DNA of 64,000 nt from Pogostemon cablin. Lineage: Eukaryota > Streptophyta > Magnoliopsida > Lamiales > Lamiaceae. The translations under genes and the position numbers were made by a program. The notes under the pieces were generated by a model that did no database searches, was not told the DNA's origin, and was given only the letters and a program-made list of their open reading frames with translations. Below, in pieces: positions 46,993 to 57,681 of the stretch. Positions within the stretch are counted from its first letter, which is position 1, and each line of letters begins with the position of its first letter. The stretch is from NCBI GenBank assembly GCA_023678885.1, contig CM042963.1, positions 26,787,542-26,851,541 on the forward strand, written 5' to 3'.

Positions 46993-47440
46993 TACTTGTT
47001 ATCCCTTTTTTAGCCAAAGTATGGTCGCATAGCTATGAAGTGCATTTTTTTTCTTTTCTATTTAAGCAGAGAATCTGAATTTCTTAGAGTGTTATATAGA
47101 CTTATAAGCTAAACTACACAATCAATGTCGTAAGTGATCTCCTTTTCCATTTCTTGATCACTTGTTATTTCTTTTAAGCCAAAGTAGATGTGCATTATTA
47201 TTTTTTTTAAAAAAGTATTCTGTTTTAGCAAAGAATCTGCATTTGTTATAGTGTTATTTGGTACAATATGATTAAATAAATATCGTAAGTGATCTCCTTT
47301 TCCCTTTTTTGATCACTTGTTATTCCTTTTAAGCCAAAGTAGATGTGCATTATTATTTTTTTTTTAAAAAGTGTTCTGTTTTAGCAAAGAATCTGCATTT
47401 GTTATAGTGTTATTTGGTACAATATGATTAATATAGATAT
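46993..47440 (+). repeat. 155-bp tandem repeat, two close copies plus a diverged one
   Basis: Copies start at 47130 and 47285 (GTAAGTGATCTCCTTTTCC... to TTGGTACAATATGATTAAA) and are about 95% identical. A diverged copy precedes at ~46993-47129. Beyond 47440 the pattern fades. No coding sense. Confidence 0.9.
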
Positions 47441-47739
47441 CAGCCGTATGTGATTTTCGTCATGTATGAGAAGTGTAACAGACTTATTTGTAAATACCAA
47501 ATATTTCCTCATTCATCTATATAGTCATTCTGCAAGTAAGTGAAATAGCTCTTTTCCAGTCCACACAAACTAAGAAGGTTTCTTATCTTCTTTGTATAAG
47601 AAAATAACAATTCTGTTGGAAGCTATCATAACTTTAACTACTGTTTATTTTTTATTTTTAATATTTTATATAGAAAATATGTCTTTCACTATTTTATTTG
47701 TGCAAGTAATTAATTTATTAACTCTTACATTTTGAAGCT

Positions 47740-50160
47740 ATGGGTAGTAAAAGTATGAAGCAGATACAGACAAAATTTGCTCTTCAAGATGAACCAGTTA
47801 TGCAAGCACCCAAATTTCTAACACCTGAAGATTATCATCAGCGTTTTCTAGATGAAAATTCGAAATGCAAAATCAAGAGCACATGGGTATAATATTCTCT
47901 TTTTGTATATTTATTACATTAAGATTAGTATATATATATATATATATTCCTCTTTCTATTTGAGTCAACTTTGTACTTTTGTAGTGGTCTTTGTCTATTA
48001 TGCTTAACTAAATCGTTTATCTTGTTAAAGGTATCTAAAAAAATATTTTAAATTTTACATTTTTATTTCTATATTTTTTTAAATAGTGATGACAAATAGA
48101 ATTCAAGTTCCAACTGTGGAAACACGCTACCATCCATTGAATGAGTAGACTAGAATACCTGTCGTAGGCCAAACTAGTATGAACAATCAACCCTACAATA
48201 TAATTGAGGAGGAATTAAGAATCGAGAATGAACTAATGAATAGAAGTTATGAGTTGAACAATCAAGCCAACAATAGCATTCAGAATGAATTTATTGCTGG
48301 AAGATATGAGATGCACAGTCAACCCAACACCACACCTTTGGAAAAATCAAGAACTGGGATTGGGATCGTGAATGGAAGCCATGAACAAGAATGTGGGCAA
48401 GGTAACAAACTCAACATAATATTGTATTTTATTTAAATTTGATATAAGTAGCATCTTCTTTAAGCACTTTTAGGTGATGAAACTAGTAATGGAAAGAAAA
48501 AGAAAACTCGAGGTCCCACATACATGCAATCTGTTTGGGTCGACCTTCCAACATAGAGCGGTTTCATGTTGAATACAATGAGTATGGCCAGCCAATAGAT
48601 GGCGAGGATAGCAAATTAACTCATTTCTTAGATTCAATTGCCCAAAATGGTAAATATTGTCCAATTGATGTGAAAGATTGGCGTGAGTTGCCAAGTACAA
48701 ACAAAAAAAGAGATTCTTGATGTGGTAAAGGTAATCAACACCTTTTATTTTCTTCTTTCACGTAGGTTGTATTACACTTGTTGATTTTTTTAATCTACAA
48801 CTCATTTTCTTGCTTTTCACTTGTTCCGTAATTTTTAATTATATTAATATATATGTGTTTGCGTTAAATATTTTTATAACATGTGAAAATATTTTCAGCT
48901 ACGTTTTTTGTATCCAACATTGCTGAGAAATGGATTTTAAAATCTATTGGGGACAAATGGAGAAATTGGAAACATTATTTGAAAACCAAATATTGAAAAA
49001 AAGATATAACTATAGTTGATATGATTGGTGATAAGGATGGTAGAGTTTTGATTGAGAAGTGGACTAAACTTCTTACACATTGGAACTCGAAGGAAACACA
49101 GGTTTATAGTGATTGTTTAATGTATAAAAAAAATTTATAACATCAATTAATTTGTCTTTTATGATTTATATTCAGAATACCAGTGCCAAAAATAAGGTAG
49201 CTAGAACCAAAAAGTCAATGGATCAGAAAACTGGAAAGACGTCATTTGCACAAGTTTGACATCAATTGGTAATAAGCTGCATATCTTTTTAACTGCATCA
49301 TTTCCAGCATATCATAATTATAAATAAAAAAGTTATATTCTCAGGAAAAGAAATTAGAACGTCACCCAAGCATGATGAACTATTTTATGCCTGCTTTGTT
49401 AAGGAAGATTCAGACAAGTGACGTTGCGTTAACTAAATAACTCAAGTGACGTTGCGTTAAATAACGTCACCCTTCCATTAATAACGTCACCCTTCCAATT
49501 CTGATAATAACTCAAATAACTTAAATGGGAAGTCAGGTGACGTTGCGTTAACTAAATATGTAAGGGCGCTTAATGCTTCTCATTCATATTAAGTGATAGA
49601 TATTATGTGATATACGTAGAAATGGATGAAACTTAGAAATATCTACTACAATATGATTAGGTGCAGGTTCAAATAGCATCAATATCATACACTCAGAAAA
49701 AATCATGCATGCATGTTTATGTGAATGTGGTTTGTACGGATGACATAGGAATATTAAATTTTGGATTTTGTCATTTTCTTTCCCCCAGTTAATGGCAGGT
49801 GCATGTTTTAACGCTTCATTGTTTAAATGAACAGCTAGAAATGAAAAAACTCAGCAGTCAACTTGCTGAAAATTCTGAAGATATAATAGGTCGAAATGAC
49901 GCATTTGCTCAAATCATGGGGCCCGATAGAGCTGGTTACGTACAGATGATGGGTAAAGGAGTCTGCCCGTCAGATTTGTGGGTGTACTTCCTAGAGGTGA
50001 AGCCAAGCACCTCGTGATAGAGCAACAAGCAAGAATCGATCATTTGGAATCAATGCTTTTGGCACAGCCAAGATGTAATACTTCAGAAATACTCTTCAGA
50101 CACCGAATTCGAATTGTTAATTCTCTCTCAAACCATGCTATACTACAAATCCACACCTTT
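47740..50160 (+). pseudogene. Transposase_24-like (Ptta/En/Spm) gene of element G
   Basis: Exon 1 starts at ATG 47740 (MGSKSMKQIQTKF) and ends at a GT donor ~47887. Exon 2 (~48089-48401) is Asn/Glu-rich with a stop at ~48147. From ~48474: KKKKTRGPTYMQSVWV, a frameshift, then ERFHVEYNEYGQPIDGEDSK and GKYCPIDVKDWRELP. This is the start of the plant En/Spm Transposase_24 domain (R-G-P-T..., G-Q-P, D-W-R). Next comes AEKWILKSIGDKWRNWKHYL (~48930), then KNKVARTKKSMDQKTG (~49185), KKLERHPSMMNYFMPAL (~49343), and a C-terminal coiled-coil-like part with DAFAQIMGPDRAGYVQMMG (49886-49955). In En/Spm the second protein binds subterminal repeats. Several stops and a 145-bp repeat insertion disable it. 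Confidence 0.8.
49417..49559. repeat. TGACGTT/AACGTCA repeat cluster inside the Transposase_24-like gene
   Basis: GTGACGTTGCGTTAACTAAATA occurs as direct copies at ~49418 and ~49537. Between them lie one further TGACGTTGCGTTAA and two AACGTCACCCTTCC in inverted sense. That gives five half-palindromes in 145 bp, in a stretch unlike the surrounding exon. Confidence 0.8.
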
Positions 50161-51095
50161 TGGTAATGCTCTATTGAATTTTCTCATCTTTAAACAAAGT
50201 TATTCTTTTCATTATCATTTTTAATTGTCATATATACATATTAGATTCTTATTTCAATTAGTTAGATGAAAAAGATTCATATCTGTTTGTTTTTATTGAC
50301 ATAATAATAAAAATTATGTAAGCAGGTTGTACTTTTAAATTTTATAAGTTAATATAAACATGGTCATAACTCAACCTAGTACTATAGTGATATATTCTGT
50401 TGGAGTTATTATTAAAATGTGGTGTAGCTAGGTTTGCATAATAGTGTTGCATTTATAATATCCTATGTCTATGGAATTTTTAAAATAGGAGTACTTGAAT
50501 TGCTTAACAGAGTTATTACATTTAAATCAGACTAGTTTCAATATGGTATTCATATTGGTAAAGGTTTAGTTGTTTCATTTTTCTCTTGTGATGAAAGCTT
50601 ACTGATCCAAAATAATATAAGTAACGGTTGAGAGTATCAACTTAGAATAAATATGAGTAACCCTCCTTTCTTTGTCCTGAAAGTTAAGTGCATTGTGTCA
50701 AAATGTAGTATCATGTAGCTTGAATGTATTCAGAAATGTGTACAGACTATTCTTTTCCAGTATACTTTGTATTTTGTTAATATTATCTTCTTGTTTCTTA
50801 TTAACAAAATTAATATTTATTGATGAAATAAAATTATATCATATTCTATTCATCTTAAAAGTCTATTTGATCCTAAAAGAATTGTTGCTACATGACATAT
50901 TCAAAGCCTCAACCCATTGGGAGGGATAAGTCTTGGATTCAAATTGGTGTTCTGTAAACGTGACAGTTATAGTTGAACCCGAGGAAGAATTGATTAGACC
51001 TCACGACAATCTTCAAAGATTGTAGACACACTTGGTGAAATTATTGGTTGGACTTGTAAATTGGTATGTATTGTCCTTCTAAAATACATCAATAA
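50161..51095. other. AT-rich DNA without recognised features
   Basis: No gene, TIR or clear repeat. This is where the 3' end of element G would be expected; no CACTA end (TTGTAGTG) was found. Confidence 0.4.
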
Positions 51096-51104
51096 TTTTG
51101 TTTA

Positions 51105-52147
51105 GGCTGTGGATATCTACACACATAATTTTCCTTCGTACACCCATTTCATCATATTTACAAAAATATCAATAAACAAAAAACCTATAATACCCTTAAT
51201 GAATATTCCCTTCTCACACACACTCTTAATTCATAGTAAAAAATAACATCATACACCCACCACTTTAATACATAAAATATAACACTCCGACATCTCTACA
51301 CTAAAATTCAACCACTTTCTCAAATATTCAATCTCTTCATTTTTTATTTTTTGTAGTAGAGTGAAAATTCTAACTCAATCCATCTCAACCTCAAAACTCA
51401 TCGAAGAAATATAATATCGGATGAAGAAACAACAAAGAGATTTAAAATGTGTTATTTTAAAAGTTTAGACTAATTTAAATATTATTTTTTAGCACTTCAA
51501 GTTAGCTGAAGTCGCGAATTTCACGATCAACCAGAGACGAAAGTTATTAGATTAATCGTCCAATGTCAGACGAAAGTATTAAGATCGTTCGTCCAGTATT
51601 AAACAAAAATTATAAAAACTCATGTCCGATGTTGAACGAAAGTTATAGAAACTATCGTCCAACACCAGACAAGAGTTTTTATAATTTTCGTCCGACACTG
51701 GACAAACAATCTAATAACTTTCGTCTCTGGTTGGTCGTGAAATTCGCGACTTCAGCTAATTTCAAGTGCTAAAAAACAATATTTAAATTAGTCTAAACTT
51801 TTAAAATAACACATTTTAAGTCTCTTTATTATTTCTTCATCCGACATTATATTTCTTCAATGAGTTTTGAGGTTGAGATGGATTGAGTTAGAATTTTCAC
51901 TCTCTTGCAAAAAATAAAAAATGAAGAGGTTGAATGTTTGAGAAGGGAGTTGAATTTTAGAGATGTAGGGGTGTTATGTTTTATGTATTTAGTAGTGGGT
52001 GTATGAGGGGTTTTTTTTATGAATAAGAGTGTGTGTGAGAGGGAAATATTCTTTAAGTGTATTATAGGTTTTTTGTTTATTGATATTTTTGTAAATATGA
52101 TGAAATAGGTGTATGAAGGAAAATTATGTGTGTAGATATCCGCGGCT
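51105..52147. mobile_element. 1.04-kb Mutator-type palindromic (foldback) element
   Basis: Almost the whole element is one inverted repeat centred near 51626. The left end GGCTGTGGATATCTACACAC pairs with the right end GTGTGTAGATATCCGCGGCT. The arms stay complementary to the centre at perhaps 90%. The flanks are TTTTGTTTA (51096-51104) and TTTTATTTA (52148-52156), a 9-bp target duplication with one change, as for Mutator-like elements. The centre (51530-51730) is built of ~43-bp sub-repeats carrying GACGAAAGTTAT / CGTCC words. No transposase frame; non-autonomous. Confidence 0.88.
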
Positions 52148-52277
52148 TTTTATTTATGTGTTTTCATTGCTTTGACATATTTATATAAAATATGCCGGTA
52201 TTGCCAAGTAAGGATTGATGGTTGGTGAAGTATTGCACTTGGAGAACTCACTCCGCATTTGGAGAATTATAAATAAT

Positions 52278-52939
52278 TAGGGATGTAACCAAACCAAACT
52301 GTTCGCGAACTATTCGAGTGTCAATTTTATTAAATGTTCATTCGAACTCGTTCGTTAACCTTAACGAGCCAAACCAAACTTGAATTTTGGGTTCGAATAG
52401 TTTATCAAACCAATCTCAAGCCTAAGAGTGTTCGGCTCAAAAGCTCGCGAACATATTCATTTATAGGTTCACTAATGGCTCGCAAACGCGTTCGTAAATT
52501 TTATAGTTATTCTTTAGAATTATATATTATTATTTATTTATTAATATTCAATAATTAAATATTTTATATTAAACCACACAAATATGATAATAACTTAAGT
52601 GATTATTTAAATATTTTAATACTTTTTATCGTTTATTATTATATTTTGTTAGTTTATTTATTTAATATTATGAGTAACATTAAATGTTTATAAACGGAAC
52701 ATTCTTTTAATATCCAAGCACAAAATTATTTAAATATTCATGAAAATATATTCATAAACAAGTTACTTTATGTGTTCGTGAACATGTTCACGAGTTTTAA
52801 CAAATAGTTTGAGTTTAAGCTCGAGTTCGATATTTTTTTTCTTGACGAGTTCGAGCTCGGGCTCGAGTTCGATAATTTCTTAACAAACGATCCTCAAACC
52901 TAGTAGTGTTCGACTCGACTCGGTTCGATTACATCCCTA
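52278..52939. mobile_element. hAT-type MITE
   Basis: 662 bp with TIRs TAGGGATGTAACCAAACC and GGTTCGATTACATCCCTA. The flanks are TAAATAAT (52270-52277) and TAGATAAT (52940-52947), an 8-bp duplication with one difference. Both ends carry many TCGAAC/GTTCG and CTCGAG words, and the middle is AT-rich. No coding frame. Confidence 0.88.
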
Positions 52940-52947
52940 TAGATAAT

Positions 52948-53566
52948 TAGGTTTTAGATAGATTTTATTTTATGAAGATTTATTTATCATCTTGTAGATT
53001 TCTTTTTTATATGTGCTTATTAGAAATGTTTTGGAATATATATACATTGTTTGTTGTTTCCTTTTAAAGATTTTTTTAAATTATTTTAATGCGTGCTTTG
53101 GATTTTTTCTTAATTATTTTAACGCCTGCTCCTGTTTTTTTCTTGTTAATTCTTAATATTATTTATTATTATATTTGTATTTATTATTATTACTATAATG
53201 ACTATTATAACAAATGAATGATATTAATAATAATAATAATAATAATTAACTACTTACGTAACTAATTATAATAACTAATTCACACATAACTAATTAGTAA
53301 TTAATAATTATTATTATCATCATTATTATCTATTAATACACTTAATTTGTAATGTATTAACAATAATTAATTAAAATAATTTATTAAAATTTTTAATTTA
53401 TTGACTAGTGTACATAAGATATTCAATCATGACGCTTAAGAATGTATTTATAGATGGTGAACTATTGCAACCTTGGAATGGACGACATTCTTAAAAAATG
53501 TCATTATAGTGAAAGTGTATTAATATATTAGTTTTTATGGCATATGTGAGTGTCATTAGAGCCATA
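52948..53566. other. AT-rich DNA with an (ATA)n microsatellite
   Basis: No gene. An AAT/ATA repeat run lies at ~53219-53248 and further TTATTA runs at 53160-53340. Confidence 0.5.
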
Positions 53567-53789
53567 CTCCCTCCGTCCCACACTAAGGGTAGTTTTTGTT
53601 TTTTGACACGTAAATTAAGGAGTATTATTATTTAATGTGTAGTGGGTAGTTGTATTAGTGGAATTATGGGTCCCATATTTTAATTGTATTAGTGGGTGTG
53701 TGTAGGTCCCATGTGTGTAAAAAAAAAGTGAACTCTTTGGATGGGACGACCAAAATGGAAAAAATACTCTTTAGGTGGGACGGAGGAAG
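53567..53789. mobile_element. Stowaway-type MITE 2
   Basis: 223 bp, TIRs CTCCCTCCGTCCCACACTAA and TTTAGGTGGGACGGAGGAAG, flanked by TA. The best-preserved Stowaway in the window. Confidence 0.93.
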
Positions 53790-53878
53790 TATTTTCTAGT
53801 AATTAAGGGCCTTATTTAGTTAATATCAAAATAGAGAATTTAAAAAATAATTGTGAAATGAAAATTAATTAGATCTTA

Positions 53879-53879
53879 C

Positions 53880-53961
<82 letters not shown>
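53879..53961. repeat. (TA)n microsatellite
   Basis: About 80 bp of almost pure TA repeats. Confidence 0.95.
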
Positions 53962-53964
<3 letters not shown>

Positions 53965-54125
53965 CTACACTTTTCTTATTTAGTTTATATATTTTATTAT
54001 TAAAATTTATTATTCATTTAATTTATTTTTTAATTTAAATATTATACATTTATAAAATGTGATAATATTTTAAAAAAGTCATAACATTTTTTTAATATAA
54101 AAAAATACTGATAAAAAAAGTGATA

Positions 54126-54400
54126 CTACCTCTGTCCCAAAGAGAAGTTCACGGTTACTGTAAATATGAAGTTTAAGAAAAAATTATTTTTTGCTTTACT
54201 TTTAGGGTTAATTTGGTAATTTTAGATAATAAATACTAAATTATAAAGTAAGTTATGTGAGTTATAAGTGGGTGACAATTTTGAAAATTAAAGTGTGTTG
54301 GGGTAATTGATTTGTGTGTATTTCCTTTTTTAGAGATGTGAAATTGTTTATGGGACGGATAAAAATAGAAAGTGTGAATTCATTTATGGGACGGAGGAAG
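54126..54400. mobile_element. Stowaway-type MITE 3
   Basis: 275 bp, TIRs CTACCTCTGTCCCAAAGAG and TTTATGGGACGGAGGAAG, flanked by TA. It is inserted in the diverged AAAAGTGATA repeat field. Confidence 0.9.
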
Positions 54401-54429
54401 TACTTTTCATTTGAATTATGTTATAAGTA

Positions 54430-54990
54430 ATTCATAATTTCAAAGACTAACGTGAGTCCGTCTTACGAATAACTTTCATGAGAAGGATAAGAAGTGATAA
54501 CTTTTATAAGAAAAAGTGATACTCAATTGATGAAAAGTGATATCATAAACAGTTATACTATAAATGAAAAGTGATAACATTTAAAAAAAATGTGATAACA
54601 TCTTTAATAAAAAATAATAAATAATTAAGAAAGTAACTTTCACCGAACAATTTATATAATTGATAAAACGTGATAATATTTTTAATAAAAGTAATACTTA
54701 GAAAAAATAATAGCTGATCAATTCAACTATTTCATGAATAATTAGTAGGACATATAAAAAGTGATAATATTTGTAATAGAAAGTGATATTTGATTAATGA
54801 AAAGTGGTAACCGCCAACTGCACTATTTTAAAACCATTGATAAGATGAATAAAAAGTAATAACAATTTTAATAAAAATGATATCTGATTTATAAAAAGTG
54901 ATAATCAATTAAATAAATTATTTTATGATTAATTTGTAAGATGAATAAAATGTAATAATATATACTCCACAAAAAGTGATGCGTGATTAT
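54430..54990. repeat. Diverged ~110-bp tandem repeat with AAAAGTGATA words
   Basis: The word AAAAGTGATA(A/T) or close variants occurs about a dozen times. Larger units (AGATGAATAAAAAGTAATAAC...TTTATGATTAAT) recur at about 100-110 bp. Related sequence continues left of MITE 3 (54040-54125). Old tandem array or interior of an unknown element. Confidence 0.65.
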
Positions 54991-55298
54991 GAATTTTTTA
55001 GAAATTAAAAATAAAAATATAAAATTTTTTAATAATTAATAGAATTATTTATTTAAAAAAATAAGAAAAAAATTGTGTAAGTTTGTAACGTGAACAGCGC
55101 CAATTTAATGCTAATTAATTAGTCTAACCAAAAGCCCTTATTTTTATTTAATTTTCTTTTAATTGAATTTAAAATTTACTTTTTTTATCCATGGTCAATC
55201 CGTCTCACATAAAACGGATCTCACCCAAGACCTATCTGAATAGTCCGTTGCTATTAAATCAATAATAATGGTTGTTTTTTTACAATTAATTATCTATT

Positions 55299-55398
55299 CT
55301 TAACCTGATTTACAATTTATATTCCAACAATTTGTCTGAACCAAATTCTTAATCCTGATTCACGATTTATATTCCATCAAATTGTCTGAACTAAATAA
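55299..55398 (+). repeat. ~50-bp tandem duplication
   Basis: Two diverged copies starting at 55299 and 55348 (CTTAA..CCTGATT, TTTATATTCCA, TTGTCTGAA). No coding sense. Confidence 0.75.
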
Positions 55399-55441
55399 GG
55401 AATCTATAAACAACATTTTGAATGTAATACAATTAAATTAA

Positions 55442-55576
55442 GGGTAATTCTTGGGTGACCCGTGGTCACCCATGACCCTCTCACATTAGGGGGTGGGGGC
55501 CCACCCCCTGACATGTGGGACCCACCCCCTCATGTGAGAGGGTCATGGGTGACCACGGGTCACCCAAGTCATGCTC
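55442..55576. mobile_element. Hairpin MITE with 48-bp near-perfect arms
   Basis: The arms are 55450-55497 and 55521-55568, complementary at 47 of 48 positions (starting CTTGGGTGACCCGTGGTCAC), with a 23-base GC-rich loop. Direct repeats TTAAATTAA flank it (55433-55441, 55577-55585), compatible with a 9-bp Mutator-type duplication. The outermost ~8 bases of the TIRs match poorly. It is GC-rich in AT-rich surroundings. Confidence 0.8.
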
Positions 55577-56329
55577 TTAAATTAAACATGCATAAATACA
55601 ATTTTATGGCGTAAGAATGTGATAACAATATGGGTTGGTCTCTTGTATTTTAAGGTGCACTCAGGGGCGGATCCAGAAAAAAAAATTGGGGGTACGACAT
55701 GTAATTATAAAAATATTATTTATTTAATATAAATTTTTCGACATTTGAGTATCACTTTTCATTATAAAAAAATTATTTTTATATATATTACTAAAAAAAA
55801 GAGCAACTAATGTCTTCAATTTATTGTTAATAAATCGTCCGTTGCATATCTTTCTTTCAATAAGATAAGGGGATTATAAAAGAGTGGGAAATAACTATTA
55901 CAGTAAGATAGGCTAAGGCTATCGAATCTAAAATGTGATTCTTCTTTTGAATTTTACGAGATTGAGCAGTTTGAGATTACCCTCTTATCAAAAATTTGAG
56001 GATATGATTTAGTGTATAAACCATAAATTACTCACCAAAGAATCTCATAACCTATTCTAACTTAACAAGAAAAGAGCACGACAAAATACATACAACTTAA
56101 TATTGTCAAATCTATTTTTTTTATTATCAAGATTTGTAAAACTACATTAAATTAAATGAAAGAAAAAGAAATTTAAGAAGATCCAAATCACATGGTAAAT
56201 TTAAGAAGATCATGATTATAATGATAAACATCAAGTCCTATTATTATATATATTATTATCATTTTTTTTTCAAAAGTGATAAATTAAAATATACTAACCT
56301 TAGATTCTGGAGGAATAGCATAATTTAAA

Positions 56330-56568
56330 TGTTCTGGAGAACTAAGGACTCCCTGCAGCGGTGAAGAAAATGAAGTTTTTTTAAATTTTATGGAGGTAAA
56401 GTCGTAAGGGGAAGGGAGAAAGTAACTACATGATGTCAATGGATTAATTTGGAGAAGAATGTACTAAAGGAAGCGAATGACCAGCTAAGAGAGAGAGAGA
56501 ATGTTACATTTTCAGAAAAAAGGTAAGAACTGTGGGTTTCTGCCAGACAAGACATGTATTTATAGGGC
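56330..56568 (-). promoter_or_regulatory. Minus-strand promoter with TATA box and spliced leader
   Basis: CTATAAATACA on the minus strand at ~56558-56568 is followed by a (CT)n leader near 56490-56500, an acceptor-like CACCGCTGCAG|GGAG (~56355) and a donor-like AATCTAAG|GTTAG (~56302). No coding exon could be assigned. It may drive the defective hAT element. Confidence 0.35.
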
Positions 56569-56603
56569 ATGTGGTGAGTGTACGAAAATATATTCCTATC
56601 TCC

Positions 56604-56651
56604 ACGTTTTTAAATCTTATGGAGGAAACGTTTTTAAATCTTATGGAGGCA
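56604..56651 (+). repeat. 24-bp tandem duplication
   Basis: Two near-identical copies of ACGTTTTTAAATCTTATGGA plus four bases, at 56604 and 56628. It lies upstream of the minus-strand TATA box. Confidence 0.9.
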
Positions 56652-56667
56652 ACGTGTTTCACCCCTG

Positions 56668-56949
56668 GCCCTAACCTTTTATTCAAAAATAAAATATTTT
56701 ATTTATTTTTATTATTTATATTGTTTATTAACATTATATATATATATATATATATATATATTGGTTTTTTTCAGTATACTTCTTTTGGGTGCATTTAAAT
56801 CTGAATTTTCAGATAATGTCTCTTAAAATAAATCTTTAGAAAAAGAACATGGTTAGAAAAATAAATTAAAATAAATGAATAAAGAAACACACACACACAC
56901 ACATATATATATATATCGCATAAATGCATGCATATATTTTTTTTGTATC
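56668..56949. repeat. AT-rich DNA with (TA)n and (CA)n microsatellites
   Basis: TA run at ~56736-56761; CA then TA run at ~56888-56917. No gene. Confidence 0.85.
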
Positions 56950-57681
56950 TTATAGAACCACCCACTCAGACTCCGCTGAATTTCTAATGGCAATCAACCT
57001 GTCAACTTTCACGAGGCTCACATGATCTCGCTCGGCAGCAAGGAGCGCAGTGATTGCCAGAGCAAGATTCTTAAAGTAAGTAGTTAAGTCTTTCTCCTCG
57101 GGCGCCTTAAGACTTGCAACGAACGGAGGTCAGAGTACAACACAAAAAAAGAAATAAAATAAGAGGGCTCACCTTCTCGAACGCCTTGAAAGGATGAGAA
57201 CACATGAACGCCCGGTGAGTCCTAGTTGCCAGAAACCCAGAACCAACCCTTTTTCCATCCCTTAATGGACGTAGGCCTGGCCGAAATAACCGACCTGACC
57301 GATCGCTTGTTCATCCGGTAGTAACCCATTGATTGATGTTCCGCCATCGGTGAGTACAAATAGTCAAATTCCATGGAAGACAAGTAGGAGTATCCTTTGC
57401 TCCGGAAGAACAGCACAAGGCCCACGCATTTGGGGACAATTGGGTCGGGGACAACTTCTAATGGGCAAACAAGCGAGCGAAGTACCGGTGAAGTGGAAGG
57501 CCGAACCCTGCTTCAAAAATATCCAGATTCACCGCCACACAAACTTTCGGCAGATGACTAAAGAATTCTCCCGCCTCTGGTCGTCGAAACTCCACACCGG
57601 GAGCGGCGTACAAGTCCCTTGCCTCTTGGACTTTTGCCTCTGAAGTTGTGGATACAAGCGAATGCGCCATGAAGTCATCAT
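56950..57681 (-). pseudogene. Gag-like 'putative gypsy type transposon' (Transposase_28-like) remnant
   Basis: The minus-strand reading starts MAHSLVSTTSEAKVQEARDL (57670). It contains FEAGFGLPLHRYFARLFAH, a TAG stop (57458-57460), KLSPTQLSPNAWALC, a frameshift, then LYSPMAEHQSMGYYRMN and SIKGWKKGWFWVSGN. The pattern G-F-x-L-P-L-H-R, L-x-x-x-Q-L-x-P-N-x-W and GWKKxFFxV is typical of the plant 'putative gypsy type transposon' family (PF04195). A splice donor AAG|GTGAGC at ~57173 and a second exon (57118-56955, EEKDLTTYFKNLALAITALL) follow. The upstream part is cut off by the LTR of E at 57682. Confidence 0.65.

Larger units (their letters stand above)
31996..50160 (+). mobile_element. Element G: truncated CACTA (En/Spm-like) transposon with two gene remnants
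   Basis: It carries a TNP2-type transposase (32000-39376) and, 8 kb downstream on the same strand, a plant Transposase_24-like gene (47740-50160). CACTA elements typically carry both gene types together. The left end falls within a TNP2 exon, so the 5' TIR and first exon are lost. No CACTA 3' TIR was found between 50160 and 51100. H is inserted in TNP2, and F lies between the two genes. That both genes belong to one element is inferred from order and strand. Confidence 0.7.
55662..56667 (-). mobile_element. Possible defective hAT element
   Basis: CAGGGGCGGATCC at 55662 is a common plant hAT terminus, and CACCCCTG ends at 56667 as a possible partner. The 8-bp flanks (GGTGCACT, GCCCTAAC) do not match, so the right end is uncertain. 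Inside, the minus strand has promoter- and exon-like signals near the right end. No transposase domain was recognised. Confidence 0.4.

Noticed and set aside
51563..51772. 69-codon frame with repeated tyrosine/asparagine units
   Set aside because: It is produced by the ~43-bp inverted sub-repeats in the centre of the palindromic element.
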